The notes: generated by a model not told the origin, from the letters alone. A stretch of DNA of 40,396 nucleotides from Rhodospirillaceae bacterium (GCA_020638595.1 JACKIG010000033.1:1-40396), one strand, 5' to 3'; numbered from the stretch's first letter, positions 7,525 through 15,571 are shown. Numbers and translations are program-made.

Positions 7525-8082
7525 ATGTCCGACCCCACGACAATGGGCAGCGACGGCCTGGAGAATCCCGCAGTCGTCGCGACCGTGAAGTGGTACAGCG
7601 TCAACAAGGGTGTGGGCCTGGTGGCGACCGATGACGGTCGCGGTGACGCTGTCTTGCGCAAGTCGACCCTTCTGCAGGTCGGCGCATCGCGCATCGCCCC
7701 CGGCGACGCCTTGAAATGCCGCGTGACCGATGCGGCAACGGGCCGACAGGTCGCCGAGGTGATCTCCATCCGGTCGACCGACGAGTCACGCCCGCTGGGC
7801 ATCGCCGGGGCAGACCGGCCGCGGCGCGACCGTGCCGTGCGCCAGGCCCGCGAGGCGCATTCCCCGGTGGCCGGGCCAGTGACGACGGGGACGGTGAAAT
7901 TCTACGATCCCTGGCGCGGCTTCGGCTTCGTCGCGCCGGATGGCGGCGGCCGCGACATCTATGTCGACTACCGCACCTTGCAGGCCGCCCGGCTGCCCGC
8001 ACTGGAAGACCGCCAGCGGGTGCAGGTCGTCACCCGCAACGGCGCCAAGGGCCCCGTCGCCGTCAAGGTGACGATCGCCTGA
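7525..8082 (+). CDS. Double cold-shock-domain protein
   Basis: The 185-residue protein carries two cold-shock domains: about residues 14-77 (ATVKWYSVNKGVGLVATDD) and about 118-185 (GTVKFYDPWRGFGFVAPDG). The second keeps the RNP1-like G-F-G-F-V core. In the first, the core reads G-V-G-L-V, so an aromatic RNA-contacting position is lost. Two-domain cold-shock proteins are usual in alphaproteobacteria and bind single-stranded RNA/DNA as chaperones in the cytoplasm. The linker (about 78-117) is Arg-rich and likely disordered. The gene lies at the right border of the virion module, after a 209-base gap that could hold a regulatory leader. Host origin is more likely than phage. Confidence 0.85.
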   Translation: MSDPTTMGSDGLENPAVVATVKWYSVNKGVGLVATDDGRGDAVLRKSTLLQVGASRIAPGDALKCRVTDAATGRQVAEVISIRSTDESRPLGIAGADRPRRDRAVRQAREAHSPVAGPVTTGTVKFYDPWRGFGFVAPDGGGRDIYVDYRTLQAARLPALEDRQRVQVVTRNGAKGPVAVKVTIA

Positions 8083-8465
8083 CACCGGCGCCGCCCCCGG
8101 GCGTTGCCCCTGGGCGGCGGGTTCCGCATGACGGTGCCGCCTTGTGTCGCCGGGTCCGCCCGGACGAAGCGGCGCGCATGGTCGACGCCAAGGCTGCCGC
8201 CAACCGCAGGCGCAAGGCGCCATGATCCCCAATGCCGCCGGACAAACCCCGCCAGCCCGATCGGGACCGAGGGCGGGCACGGACAGCACCCCCATGGGCG
8301 CGATCGCCCCCGCGGTCGCAGGCCCGGGCACCATCCGCACCCCGGGGAGATGAGCGCCATCCACCCGCCGGGCAAGGACCACACCGGCAGCGAGATGTCA
8401 TCATGCTGTCGGACGAGATGTGGTAGGTACGCCGTTGGCCCCTTGCCAAAGAGACACGGCGGACC
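8083..8465. other. Intergenic region, no gene seen
   Basis: This 383-base stretch separates the cold-shock gene from the phosphonate monoester hydrolase gene. At its left end GCCGCCC and GGGCGGC arms (near 8090-8120) could form a hairpin after the cold-shock stop, but no T run follows. Frames open here on both strands but show no start site, family resemblance or codon bias. I see no convincing promoter. Confidence 0.5.
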
Positions 8466-10013
8466 ATGCCCTTGAGCGAGAGCAGCCGGCGGCGGCGCAA
8501 CGTCCTGCTGATCACGGCCGACCAGTGGCGCGGCGATTGCCTGGGCGTCGTCGGCCATCCGGCGGCCAGAACGCCCGCGCTGGATGCGCTGGCGGCCGAT
8601 GGCGTGACCTTCACCCGCCACTATGCGCAGGCGAGCCCCTGCGGGCCTGCGCGGGCCTGCCTGCACACCGGCCGCTACCTGATGAGCCACCGGTCCGTGC
8701 GCAACGGCACGCCGCTGGCCGACCGTCACACCAACATGGCGCGCGAGGCCCGCAAGGCGGGGTACGACCCGATCCTGTTCGGCTATACCGACACGACGGC
8801 CGACCCGAAGGGGCTGCATCCGGCGGACCCGCGCCTGGCCACCTATGAAGGGGTGCTGCCGGGCTACACCGCCGGGCTGGTCCTGCAGGAAGATCCGCGG
8901 CCGTGGCTGGCCCGGCTGGGGGCACAGGGCTTCACCGGGCCGCTGAAGTATCCGGACGTCTACCGGGACAGGCCGGGTTTGCCGGGGACCGCGCTCTACG
9001 ATGCCGGGCAGAGCGATACGGCCTTCCTGGCGGGGGAGGCGGGGGCCTGGATGGACAGCCATGCCGACCGACCGTGGTTCGTGCATCTGAGCCTGTTGCG
9101 GCCGCATCCGCCCTGGGTTGCGCCGCCGCCCTATGACCGCATGGTCGATCCCGAAACGGTGCCGGCGCCGATACGCGCGGCCTCGGCAACGGCGGAGGCG
9201 GCACAGCACCCGCTGCTGGCCCACCTGCTGGCAACGGTCGGGCGGGGTGCCTTCTTCGTCGGACAGGAGGGCCCGGTCTCAAGCCTGCCGGACAGCGCGA
9301 TCCGGGCCGCGCGCGCCACCTATTACGGGCTGATGGCCGAAGTCGACCACCATGTCGGCCGCATCTTCGACGGTCTCAAGGCGACGGGGCAGTTCGACCG
9401 CACGCTGATCGTCTTCACCACGGACCACGGCGAGATGCTGGGCGACCACCACCTGTTCGGCAAGGACGGCTATTTCGACCAGGCGTTCCATATCCCGCTG
9501 ATCGTTCGCGATCCGAGCCCCGAGGCCGACGGGGCGCGGGGACGGCTGGTCGATGACTTCACCGAAACGGTGGACGTCATGCCGACGGTGCTGGATTGGC
9601 TGGGCGTCGAGATCCCCGCCGTCGTCGACGGCGTCTCGCTGCGGCCGTTCCTGGCCGGGCAGGACCCTGCCGGCTGGCGCCAGGAGGCGCATTGGGAGTT
9701 CGACTTCCGCGATGTCCGCACCCTGGCGGCCGAAAGCGCGCTGGGGCTGACGCCCGACCAGTGCACGCTGGCGGTCCTGCGGGGGCGGCGGTTCAAGTAC
9801 GTGCATTTCACCGGGCTGCCGCCGCTGCTGTTCGACCTGGCGGAGGACGCTTGCGAACTGGTCGACCGGTCCGGCGACGCGCGCCTGGCGTCGCAGGAAC
9901 TGGCGTGCACCCGGCGGATGCTGTCGTGGCGCATGGCCCATGCCGACCGGGACTATGCCAACATGTCGGCCGGCGACGGCGGCCTGGTCGAATGGAGGGG
10001 GCCGCGCGGCTGA
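8466..10013 (+). CDS. Phosphonate monoester hydrolase, sulfatase superfamily
   Basis: The 515-residue enzyme is predicted to hydrolyse phosphonate or phosphate monoesters/diesters and sulfate esters in the cytoplasm; no signal peptide is seen. Visible family marks are the N-terminal metal-binding VLLITADQWRGD (Asp19), the formylglycine motif C59-G-P-A-R, which is a CxPxR type modified by a formylglycine-generating enzyme, and D320-H321 in VFTTDHGEMLGDHH. It resembles Rhizobium/Burkholderia PMH throughout, including the C-terminal EFDFRDV, FKYVHFTGLPPLLFDL and LSWRMAHADR blocks that set PMHs apart from ordinary arylsulfatases, and it has the PMH length of about 514. No phn genes are adjacent. 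The converging pentapeptide gene starts its stop 22 bases on. Confidence 0.85.
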   Translation: MPLSESSRRRRNVLLITADQWRGDCLGVVGHPAARTPALDALAADGVTFTRHYAQASPCGPARACLHTGRYLMSHRSVRNGTPLADRHTNMAREARKAGYDPILFGYTDTTADPKGLHPADPRLATYEGVLPGYTAGLVLQEDPRPWLARLGAQGFTGPLKYPDVYRDRPGLPGTALYDAGQSDTAFLAGEAGAWMDSHADRPWFVHLSLLRPHPPWVAPPPYDRMVDPETVPAPIRAASATAEAAQHPLLAHLLATVGRGAFFVGQEGPVSSLPDSAIRAARATYYGLMAEVDHHVGRIFDGLKATGQFDRTLIVFTTDHGEMLGDHHLFGKDGYFDQAFHIPLIVRDPSPEADGARGRLVDDFTETVDVMPTVLDWLGVEIPAVVDGVSLRPFLAGQDPAGWRQEAHWEFDFRDVRTLAAESALGLTPDQCTLAVLRGRRFKYVHFTGLPPLLFDLAEDACELVDRSGDARLASQELACTRRMLSWRMAHADRDYANMSAGDGGLVEWRGPRG

Positions 10014-10035
10014 CGGGCGGCCGACGGACCGGGGG

Positions 10036-11319
10036 TCAGCTGGGCAGAATGGCGTAGGCGAGATCGCTGCCTTGCAGGCGTGCGCCGCTGAGATTGGCGG
10101 AGCGCAGGTCGGCCCCGTGGAAGTCCGCCCAGGAGAGGTCGGCGTCGCTGAGATTGGCGCCGACGAGCGAGCAATCCGGCAGATGGGCGCGCTTCAGATC
10201 CGCACCGTGCAGGTTGGTCGACCAGAAGCGGCCGGACGGCGAACCTTCGGCCGTACGCAACGGGGCGGGGTTGAGCAGGGCGCCCGTCAGGTCCGCGCCG
10301 GTGAGATTGGCATAGCTGAGGTTGGCGCCGGCCAGGTCCGCCCCGCGGAGGCTGGCGCCTTCGAGGGTGGCGCCGGCGAGATCCGCCAGCATGAGGTTGG
10401 CCCCGTTCAGGATGGTGCGGCTGAGGCGCGCGCCGCGAAGGACGGCGCCGGCCAGGTTGGCGTTGCGCAGGTCCACCTCGCTCAAGTCCACGCCTTCCAG
10501 TACGGCACGGCTGCCTTTGCGGCCGAAGCTCTCGATCCAGCGCTCGTGATCGAAGACGGCGTGGTGCAGCTCCCCCGCCATGGTGTCGAGCTGCTTGGCG
10601 AAGCGCGCGCCGGTCGTATCGGCCCGGGACAGGTCGCACCGCCACAGGTCGATGCCGATCAGGTCGGCCCCCCGGAAGGAGCAGCCGTCAAGCTGCGCGT
10701 CGTCAAGAACCGCACCCACCAGCCTGGCCCCCGAGAAATCCGCCCCGCGCAGGTCGGCGCTGCTGAGATCGGCATTCTGCAGCACGCTGTGGGTCATGTC
10801 CGAGTAGCGCAGGTCGACTCGCAGCAGCCGGGCGCCGGTGAGGTCGCTGTCGGCGATGCTGGCATGGGCCAGATGGGCGCCGGTCAGGTTGGCATGGGCG
10901 AGGTCCGCCTCGACGATGCGCACACCGCGGCCGTCGGCGGGGGCCGGCAGGATCTTCTCCCCCGGCAGGCTGGCACCCATCAGAGTGCCCGCGCGCAGAT
11001 CGGCGCGCCGCATCTTCGCCTGGTGGAAATTGGCGCCCGCCAGATGCGCGCCGCGCAGGTCGGCCTCCGACAGGTCGGCCAGCTGCAGGTCGCAGTCGGT
11101 GAGGTCGGCCCCGAACAGGTCGGCCTTGCGCAGCCGGCTTTCCGCCAGCCGCGCGGACACAAGGGTGGCGCCCGTCAGCTTGGCGCCGCTCAATTCGCGT
11201 CCACCGAGATCGCGGCCGGTCAGGTCGGCGAAGGTGAGGTCGACACGCGCGCCCGAAGCCGCCCCCTCCACCCATTGCCGGTGACGTTCCAGCAGCGCCT
11301 CCAGGTCGTCTCCGGCCAT
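10036..11319 (-). CDS. Pentapeptide-repeat protein with two HxxW caps
   Basis: The 427-residue protein is mostly A(D/N)LxX pentapeptide repeats, which fold as a right-handed quadrilateral beta-helix. Two long blocks (about 25-230 and 275-427) are each preceded by a short helical cap with the same pattern: H-R-Q-W-V-E-G near residue 15 and H-E-R-W-I-E-S near 258, each followed by G-x-x-x-x-x-L and then L-x-x-x-D-L. The protein thus looks like two cap-plus-helix units joined head to tail. Breaks in the repeat near residues 110-135 and 365-385 may be loops. No signal peptide or membrane segment is seen. The function is unknown; some pentapeptide proteins mimic DNA and bind gyrase, but nothing here shows that. 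SD AAGAGG precedes ATG 11319. Confidence 0.85.
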   Translation of the reverse strand: MAGDDLEALLERHRQWVEGAASGARVDLTFADLTGRDLGGRELSGAKLTGATLVSARLAESRLRKADLFGADLTDCDLQLADLSEADLRGAHLAGANFHQAKMRRADLRAGTLMGASLPGEKILPAPADGRGVRIVEADLAHANLTGAHLAHASIADSDLTGARLLRVDLRYSDMTHSVLQNADLSSADLRGADFSGARLVGAVLDDAQLDGCSFRGADLIGIDLWRCDLSRADTTGARFAKQLDTMAGELHHAVFDHERWIESFGRKGSRAVLEGVDLSEVDLRNANLAGAVLRGARLSRTILNGANLMLADLAGATLEGASLRGADLAGANLSYANLTGADLTGALLNPAPLRTAEGSPSGRFWSTNLHGADLKRAHLPDCSLVGANLSDADLSWADFHGADLRSANLSGARLQGSDLAYAILPS

Positions 11320-11348
11320 CCTCTTACGAACCCTTAACTAAGACCCGT

Positions 11349-11371
11349 ACGTCTTTGGTTAACAAAGACGT
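11349..11371. promoter_or_regulatory. Perfect 9-base inverted repeat upstream of the pentapeptide gene
   Basis: ACGTCTTTG (11349-11357) and CAAAGACGT (11363-11371) flank GTTAA. It lies 30 bases upstream of the pentapeptide ATG at 11319, inside an AT-richer region. It could be an operator for a dimeric regulator or a hairpin in the 5' leader. No regulator gene is adjacent to link to it. Confidence 0.5.
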
Positions 11372-11787
11372 TTCCGTGTGCCATACTCTCCCTAAATAAT
11401 GACCCTAAACCCTTACCAAGTTGTGAAATCTCGATTTTGCGACAAATGTAGAGGGGGAAAAAGCCGGCGGATTGCTGGGCTGGATATCACCCGGGTCACG
11501 GACGGTGGTTGTGTAGTTACCGATGGCGAATCATTCCAGAAATGCCCCCGGGCGTTTCCGGATTGTCTCGTTTTCGGCCGCCGAACGGCAAAGAAATGTT
11601 GCTGCGGCCAAGTGTCTGTGTGGGTCGATATTTCGTGGAGCCGGCACGAGTACTTTGATAATGATCGAAAACGGTGATCGCTATACGTTCCATCCGGCCG
11701 TGTCGCGGGCTTTGACAACGGCAGGAAATTGGAGCATGTGCTGCATTGCACGGCGGTCGCCGGCGCACCGCCGGTCATCCTGGTGGC

Positions 11788-11828
11788 CCGGTGCCGCCCC
11801 GCAAGGGGCGAGAGGGTAGGCATACCGG
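11788..11828 (+). ncRNA. Possible structured RNA element with GNRA tetraloop
   Basis: CCGGT-GCC (11788-11795) can pair with GGC-AT-ACCGG (11819-11828), leaving a two-base AT bulge. It encloses a GCCCC/GGGGC hairpin (11796-11800 with 11805-11809) capped by a GCAA tetraloop, followed by an unpaired GAGAGGGTA. A GNRA loop on a GC stem inside a bulged outer helix is typical of folded RNAs. I do not recognise a known riboswitch or ncRNA class, and GC-rich DNA yields such folds by chance. Confidence 0.3.
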
Positions 11829-11886
11829 TTGACATGGCGAGGTGCCCAGCGGCTGATCGAGCTTCGATGCGAGGTGCGATGAAGGA

Positions 11887-11900
11887 TTGATGCGAATCAA
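11887..11900. promoter_or_regulatory. Perfect FNR/Crp-family site (TTGAT-N4-ATCAA)
   Basis: TTGATGCGAATCAA is an exact match to the FNR/FixK/DNR consensus. A class II promoter on the + strand would start near 11935, giving a leader of about 275 bases before the DUF882 start at 12212. A hairpin at 11950-11973 would lie in that leader. Which transcript it controls cannot be told from sequence. The FNR-like site at 28178 in the torC-torD gap shows that such a regulator is plausible in this genome. Confidence 0.55.
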
Positions 11901-12211
11901 TGCGGCATAGTTGTGGTTAATCGAGTATTGCCGCGTCCAATCTGTGACCCCCTTTCGCCCTTCTGTGAAAGGGTCCAACGCCAACGAAGTCAAGACCCCG
12001 GTCAAACAGGCCGAGGGCGGGTAAATGTGGCCCGAAAGCCAAGATAAAGTTTCAGTCTGTTCGCCCTGTTTGGAACAACTCTGATATTCAGCTTGATTTC
12101 TACCTGGTTATGTCAGACAAAAAGGAGAGGCTGACGACTGGGTGTCAGTAGAAACAGGTAGAGAACAAACAAGAATATTGTCGCTAACGCTCTGGCGAGG
12201 AGAAGGCGAAA

Positions 12212-12742
12212 TTGGTTAACCGCAGAAAGTTGCTGCAACTCGGCTCGGCCGCTACGGTCGGCTTGATCGCGGCGCCTCGGCTGGTCTTGGCCAACGCAAA
12301 CAGCCGAATCGTTTCCCTCTTCGACCCCAATCATGGCCAGCTGTTGTCGGCAGAGTACTATGTCGACGGCTGGTATAACCCCGACGTCCTGGCCCAGGTC
12401 GACTGGCTGATGCGCGACTGGCGCATCGACGAGACGCGGCGCATCGATCCGGGCCTGCTGGACATCCTCTACACATTGCAGAACGAACTGGGCCGCGGCG
12501 AGCCCGTTCATATCATCTCGGGCTATCGGTCCGCGGCGACCAACGCGATGCTGCGGGCGCGCAGCCGCAACGTCGCCCGCAACAGCTATCATATGCGCGG
12601 CCAGGCGGCCGATATCCGCATCCCCGGCGTCGGACTGCGTTCGCTGCGGGATCTGGCGCTGGACCTGCAGCAGGGCGGCGTCGGCTACTACCCCTATTCG
12701 GATTTCGTCCACGTCGATACCGGCCCGGTTCGGGACTGGTAA
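12212..12742 (+). CDS. Tat-exported DUF882/YcbK-type M15 peptidase-like protein, copy 1
   Basis: This 176-residue protein is of the DUF882 family, related to M15 murein peptidases, and is predicted to act on peptidoglycan in the periplasm. The N-terminal VNRRKLLQ twin-arginine motif, a short hydrophobic stretch and a likely cleavage after VLA form a Tat signal. Zinc-site residues are visible in NSYHMRGQAADIRIPG (His and Asp) and DFVHVDTG (His). The start is TTG 12212, nine bases after GAGGAG (12197-12202). At the place where copy 2 has an ATG, this copy has AAG (12203), which argues that TTG is the true start. Copy 2 lies about 410 bases downstream. Copy 1 is followed by a terminator-like hairpin. 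Confidence 0.82.
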   Translation: MVNRRKLLQLGSAATVGLIAAPRLVLANANSRIVSLFDPNHGQLLSAEYYVDGWYNPDVLAQVDWLMRDWRIDETRRIDPGLLDILYTLQNELGRGEPVHIISGYRSAATNAMLRARSRNVARNSYHMRGQAADIRIPGVGLRSLRDLALDLQQGGVGYYPYSDFVHVDTGPVRDW

Positions 12743-12756
12743 GGGCCTGGCGAACG

Positions 12757-12787
12757 GCCAAGCCCGGTCTGCGCGATCGGGCTTGGC
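12757..12787 (+). terminator. Terminator-like hairpin after DUF882 copy 1
   Basis: GCCAAGCCCG (12757-12766) and CGGGCTTGGC (12778-12787) form a perfect 10-base stem with an 11-base loop, 14 bases after the stop codon. It is followed by GGTTTGT, a weak T tract. It probably separates transcription of the two DUF882 copies. Confidence 0.6.
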
Positions 12788-13152
12788 GGTTTGTCGGCAC
12801 CGCATCCCGATGCCGCCTGCGCAACGGATGCGGCCGCGGGGGCGGTTTGCAGTGCACGTCCGTTGCGGCATTGCCGGTGGGCCGCGGCGGCGGGACATGC
12901 CGGCAGGATCGATCCGTATGGGTTTGTGTGCCCTTGCGCAGCGAGTTCGCGGCGGATCGAGTCCGGACAGTCGGGGGTGGTGCCGGTTCGGGCCGCCGCA
13001 CGACGCGTCCGCAGGATGAGCGGCCAGTAACTTGTTGTTCACCCCCATGTGTCAGAGACGGAAACAGCAACGGAAAAGCCAATATCCAGCGATCGGGGTG
13101 CCGGTCAGCGGGATAGATCGTCCGTATCTGCTCTGGCGAGGAGATGTCCAAA
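12788..13152. other. Spacer between the DUF882 copies, no gene seen
   Basis: The stretch is GC-rich and non-coding by appearance. Its last 15 bases before the second copy (GCTCTGGCGAGGAGA) are identical to those before the first copy, so the duplicated unit included the ribosome binding site. Otherwise the two upstream regions differ: there is no second FNR site here, so the copies are likely regulated differently. Confidence 0.5.
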
Positions 13153-13683
13153 TTGGTTAACAGAAGAAAGCTGCTTCAAGCCGGCTCGGCGGCGGCTGCC
13201 GGATTGCTCGTGGCGCCGCGGCTTGGCTTGGCCACCGTTGACACCCGCGTTCTTTCACTTCTCGACACCCACAACGACCAGGTACTGACGGCGGAGTATT
13301 GTACCGATGGCTGGTACAATCCGGACGCGCTGGCGCAGGTCGACTGGCTGATGCGGGACTGGCGCGTCGACGAGACCCACCGCATCGACCCCGGCCTGCT
13401 GGACATCATGTATGTGCTGCAAAGGGAACTGGGCGTCGGCCAGCCGATCCATATCATTTCCGGCTACCGGTCCGCGGCGACCAACGCGATGTTGAGGGCG
13501 CGCAGCCGCAACGTCGCGCGCAACAGCTATCACCTACGGGGGCAGGCGGCGGATATCCGCATTCCCGGTGTGGGGCTGAGCACGCTGCGCAGCCTGGCCC
13601 TCGACCTGCAGGCGGGCGGCGTCGGCTATTATCCGCAGTCGGATTTCGTGCACGTCGACACCGGGCCGGTCCGCGCCTGGTAG
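13153..13683 (+). CDS. Tat-exported DUF882/YcbK-type M15 peptidase-like protein, copy 2
   Basis: This paralogue of the 12212 gene has the same 176-residue length when both start at the conserved TTG, and aligns without gaps. It has the same Tat motif (VNRRKLLQ), the same SGYRSAATNAMLRARSRN block, zinc-site residues in NSYHLRGQAADIRIPG, and DFVHVDTG. An ATG at 13144 would add three residues, but it directly abuts GAGGAG (13138-13143) with no spacer, while TTG 13153 has a normal nine-base spacer. Most divergence is in the mature N terminus (LDTHNDQVLTAEYCTDG against FDPNHGQLLSAEYYVDG), where this copy gains a cysteine. Separate export, regulation or substrate preference is possible but not shown. 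Confidence 0.82.
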   Translation: MVNRRKLLQAGSAAAAGLLVAPRLGLATVDTRVLSLLDTHNDQVLTAEYCTDGWYNPDALAQVDWLMRDWRVDETHRIDPGLLDIMYVLQRELGVGQPIHIISGYRSAATNAMLRARSRNVARNSYHLRGQAADIRIPGVGLSTLRSLALDLQAGGVGYYPQSDFVHVDTGPVRAW

Positions 13684-13755
13684 CGTGCTGGCGGGCCGCT
13701 GCTCTTGCATCGCGGCCCCGTCGCATCGCGGCTTCGTCGTCGGTACCGCTTGGCG

Positions 13756-15045
13756 TCAGCGACTCATGGCCACTGCCGCCGGTGCGCCGCAATCGCCCAG
13801 CGCGGTGAATGGCGGCTGCGGCGGGGCGATGCCGTCCTCGCCCAGAAGATCGACCAGCAGGGCGCGGCTGTCGTAGCCCTGGCCGGTGCGGTCGATCGCT
13901 TCCACCGCGATGCCGGTGCCGTCGACGCCGGCCTGGAAGTTGACGTGGATCGGCACCCAGCGCACGGCCGCGACCGACAGGTCGCCTTCCGGGCTTTCGG
14001 CCAGGCTCAACAGCAGAATGAGCGACGAGCGGCGGTTGAGCGTGCGCTGGTTGCTGACGAAGTTGCCGAGGGAATAGGCGATGAAGCGCTCGCGCCCGTC
14101 GCTGCTGCGGTATCGCTCGAACGGCTGGACGACATGGGGATGGTTGCCGATCACGGCGGTCGCCCCGGCTTCGATCGCCTGATGCGCCAGCTCGCGCTGC
14201 CGCGACAGCGGGTTGTGCGTGTATTCCTCGCCCCAATGGGGCGTGAAGATCACCGCGTCGATATCGGGCCGCGTGCTGAGCCGCGTGATTTCATCCAGGA
14301 TCAGGTCCCGGTGCTCGTAGCACATCAGCACCTGGCGATCGCGGTCTTCGATGCCGTTGGTGCCGTAGGTGCAGGCGAGCCAGGCAATACGGTAGTCGCC
14401 CGTCTCGGTGATCGCGTGCCAGTCATCGGCCGTCTCGGTGCGCATGCGCGTGCCGGTATGGGCGATGCCGGCGGCCCGCAGCTGTTCAATCGTCCGGTCG
14501 ATGCCGATCGCGTACCGGTCGAGCGAGTGATTGTTGGCCGTGGAGACGATGTCGACGCCCGCCTGCGCCAGGGCAGGAATGACTGCCGGCGGGTAGTTGA
14601 ACATCGGATAGCCGCTGTAGACATAGCCGTCGAAGCCGTCGACGGGGTGGTCCACCAGGGTGCCGTCGACGGCGACGCCGGGGGCGACGGGGCCTTCCAG
14701 GTTGGCGTAGGTGACATGGGCGGCCCGCAGCAGGTCCGCCACCGGGCGCCAGAGGCCGGCGAAACCGTCGGGCTGGCTCATCGCCGTGCGCTGGACGACA
14801 TCGTGCAGCAGAACGTCGCCGACAGCGGCAACGATGACCTCGGTATTCGGCAGGACGGGGTTGTCGAAGCTCAACATCGTCGATCCTTCCGGCGCTATGC
14901 AGGCACTCGCGAGGACGGCTCGCGGAGGTGCAGCGATGGTCGGGACCGCGGGTGGGTCGGGCAACGCGGAAGGGGGATCGCCGGTCGTTGCGCAGGCCGA
15001 CAGGGCAACCAGGGCGGCAAAGGCGAGACCAGGGCGAAATGGCAC
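13756..15045 (-). CDS. CapA/PgsA-family metallophosphatase-like lipoprotein
   Basis: The protein belongs to the CapA family (poly-gamma-glutamate capsule-type, calcineurin-like fold). Visible signature blocks are VAAVGDVLLHD, ANLEGPV, TANNHSLD, FTPHWGEEY, VIGNHPHVVQP and AYSLGNFV, which supply the metal-site Asp, Asn and His residues. GTG 15045 gives a compact lipoprotein signal (PFRPGLAFAALVALSAC, lipobox LSAC). An upstream GTG at 15114 would add 23 residues from a lower-G+C stretch and is less likely, though it cannot be excluded. No pgsBC synthase genes are adjacent, so a role in capsule synthesis is unproven; cell-envelope hydrolase is the safest call. It converges on DUF882 copy 2. Confidence 0.82.
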   Translation of the reverse strand: MPFRPGLAFAALVALSACATTGDPPSALPDPPAVPTIAAPPRAVLASACIAPEGSTMLSFDNPVLPNTEVIVAAVGDVLLHDVVQRTAMSQPDGFAGLWRPVADLLRAAHVTYANLEGPVAPGVAVDGTLVDHPVDGFDGYVYSGYPMFNYPPAVIPALAQAGVDIVSTANNHSLDRYAIGIDRTIEQLRAAGIAHTGTRMRTETADDWHAITETGDYRIAWLACTYGTNGIEDRDRQVLMCYEHRDLILDEITRLSTRPDIDAVIFTPHWGEEYTHNPLSRQRELAHQAIEAGATAVIGNHPHVVQPFERYRSSDGRERFIAYSLGNFVSNQRTLNRRSSLILLLSLAESPEGDLSVAAVRWVPIHVNFQAGVDGTGIAVEAIDRTGQGYDSRALLVDLLGEDGIAPPQPPFTALGDCGAPAAVAMSR

Positions 15046-15184
15046 GGCACGAGCCCACTCCGACGGCGAGGGCAGTCGGCAGAGTTGTCTAACAGTGTGC
15101 CAAAAATCCCTCACGAATCGAAATCAATTCGGTGTTGCGCCAAGCCATGCACAATGTGTGTTCGCAGGTGCGAAAGCATTGCCG

Positions 15185-15571
15185 CTACTGCGCCGGTCTA
15201 TAGGCGACACAATCGATCTCTATCTTGCAGTCGACCATCAGGCTTGCCTGGACACAGGCGCGCGCGGGTGGATGGTCGCCGAAGTATTCCTTGTAGATCG
15301 CGTTGAAGGTCCAGAAATCCCGCGGATCGTCCAGCCATACGCCGATGCGGACGACGTTCTCCACCCCGTATCCCGCTTCGTGAAGAATGCCGATGAGATT
15401 CTGGATCGCCTTGCGCGTTTGCGGGATGATGCCGCCGGCGACGATCTCCCCGTCTTCCATGGGCACCTGGCCGGAGACGTAGAGCCAGCCGTCGGCCTCC
15501 ACGGCGCGCGCGAACGGCAGGGTGCGGCCGCCCGGGCCCGCTTCACCGATGCCGTGTCTCTTGATCGCCAT
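15185..15571 (-). CDS. RidA/YjgF family enamine/imine deaminase
   Basis: The 128-residue protein matches the RidA fold: GWLYVSGQVPMEDGEIV near residue 30, QTRKAIQNLIGILHEAGYGVENVVRIGVWL in the middle, and PARACVQASLMVD with the Arg and Cys of the active-site region near 103-106. RidA proteins form cytosolic trimers that hydrolyse reactive 2-aminoacrylate and related enamines made by PLP enzymes. The gene starts 41 bases from, and divergent to, a PLP-dependent D-threonine-aldolase-like gene, a fitting partner. The substrate subgroup cannot be fixed by eye. GGGAG precedes the ATG. Confidence 0.88.
   Translation of the reverse strand: MAIKRHGIGEAGPGGRTLPFARAVEADGWLYVSGQVPMEDGEIVAGGIIPQTRKAIQNLIGILHEAGYGVENVVRIGVWLDDPRDFWTFNAIYKEYFGDHPPARACVQASLMVDCKIEIDCVAYRPAQ

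Larger units (their letters stand above)
11372..12211. other. Long gene-poor region of lower G+C
   Basis: About 840 bases lie between the pentapeptide gene and the first DUF882 gene. Two + strand frames open here (11399-11677, 92 codons; 11523-11819, 98 codons) but overlap each other, lack SD sequences and do not show the GC-rich third positions of neighbouring genes, so neither is called. What can be seen is a foldable element (11788-11828), a perfect FNR-type palindrome (11887-11900) and a 7-base hairpin CCCTTTC/GAAAGGG (11950-11973). This looks more like a regulatory or RNA-coding region than decayed coding sequence. Confidence 0.5.

Noticed and set aside
11399..11819. Two overlapping small + strand frames in the long intergenic region
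   Set aside because: They overlap in different frames, lack ribosome binding sites and show no GC bias at third positions.
12110..12151. 13-codon mini-frame upstream of DUF882 copy 1, considered as a leader peptide
   Set aside because: It has no SD, no runs of regulatory codons and no paired attenuator structure after it.
13705..15306. 533-codon + strand frame opposite the CapA-like gene
   Set aside because: CapA signature blocks are clear on the minus strand; the + frame has no domain pattern or ribosome binding site.
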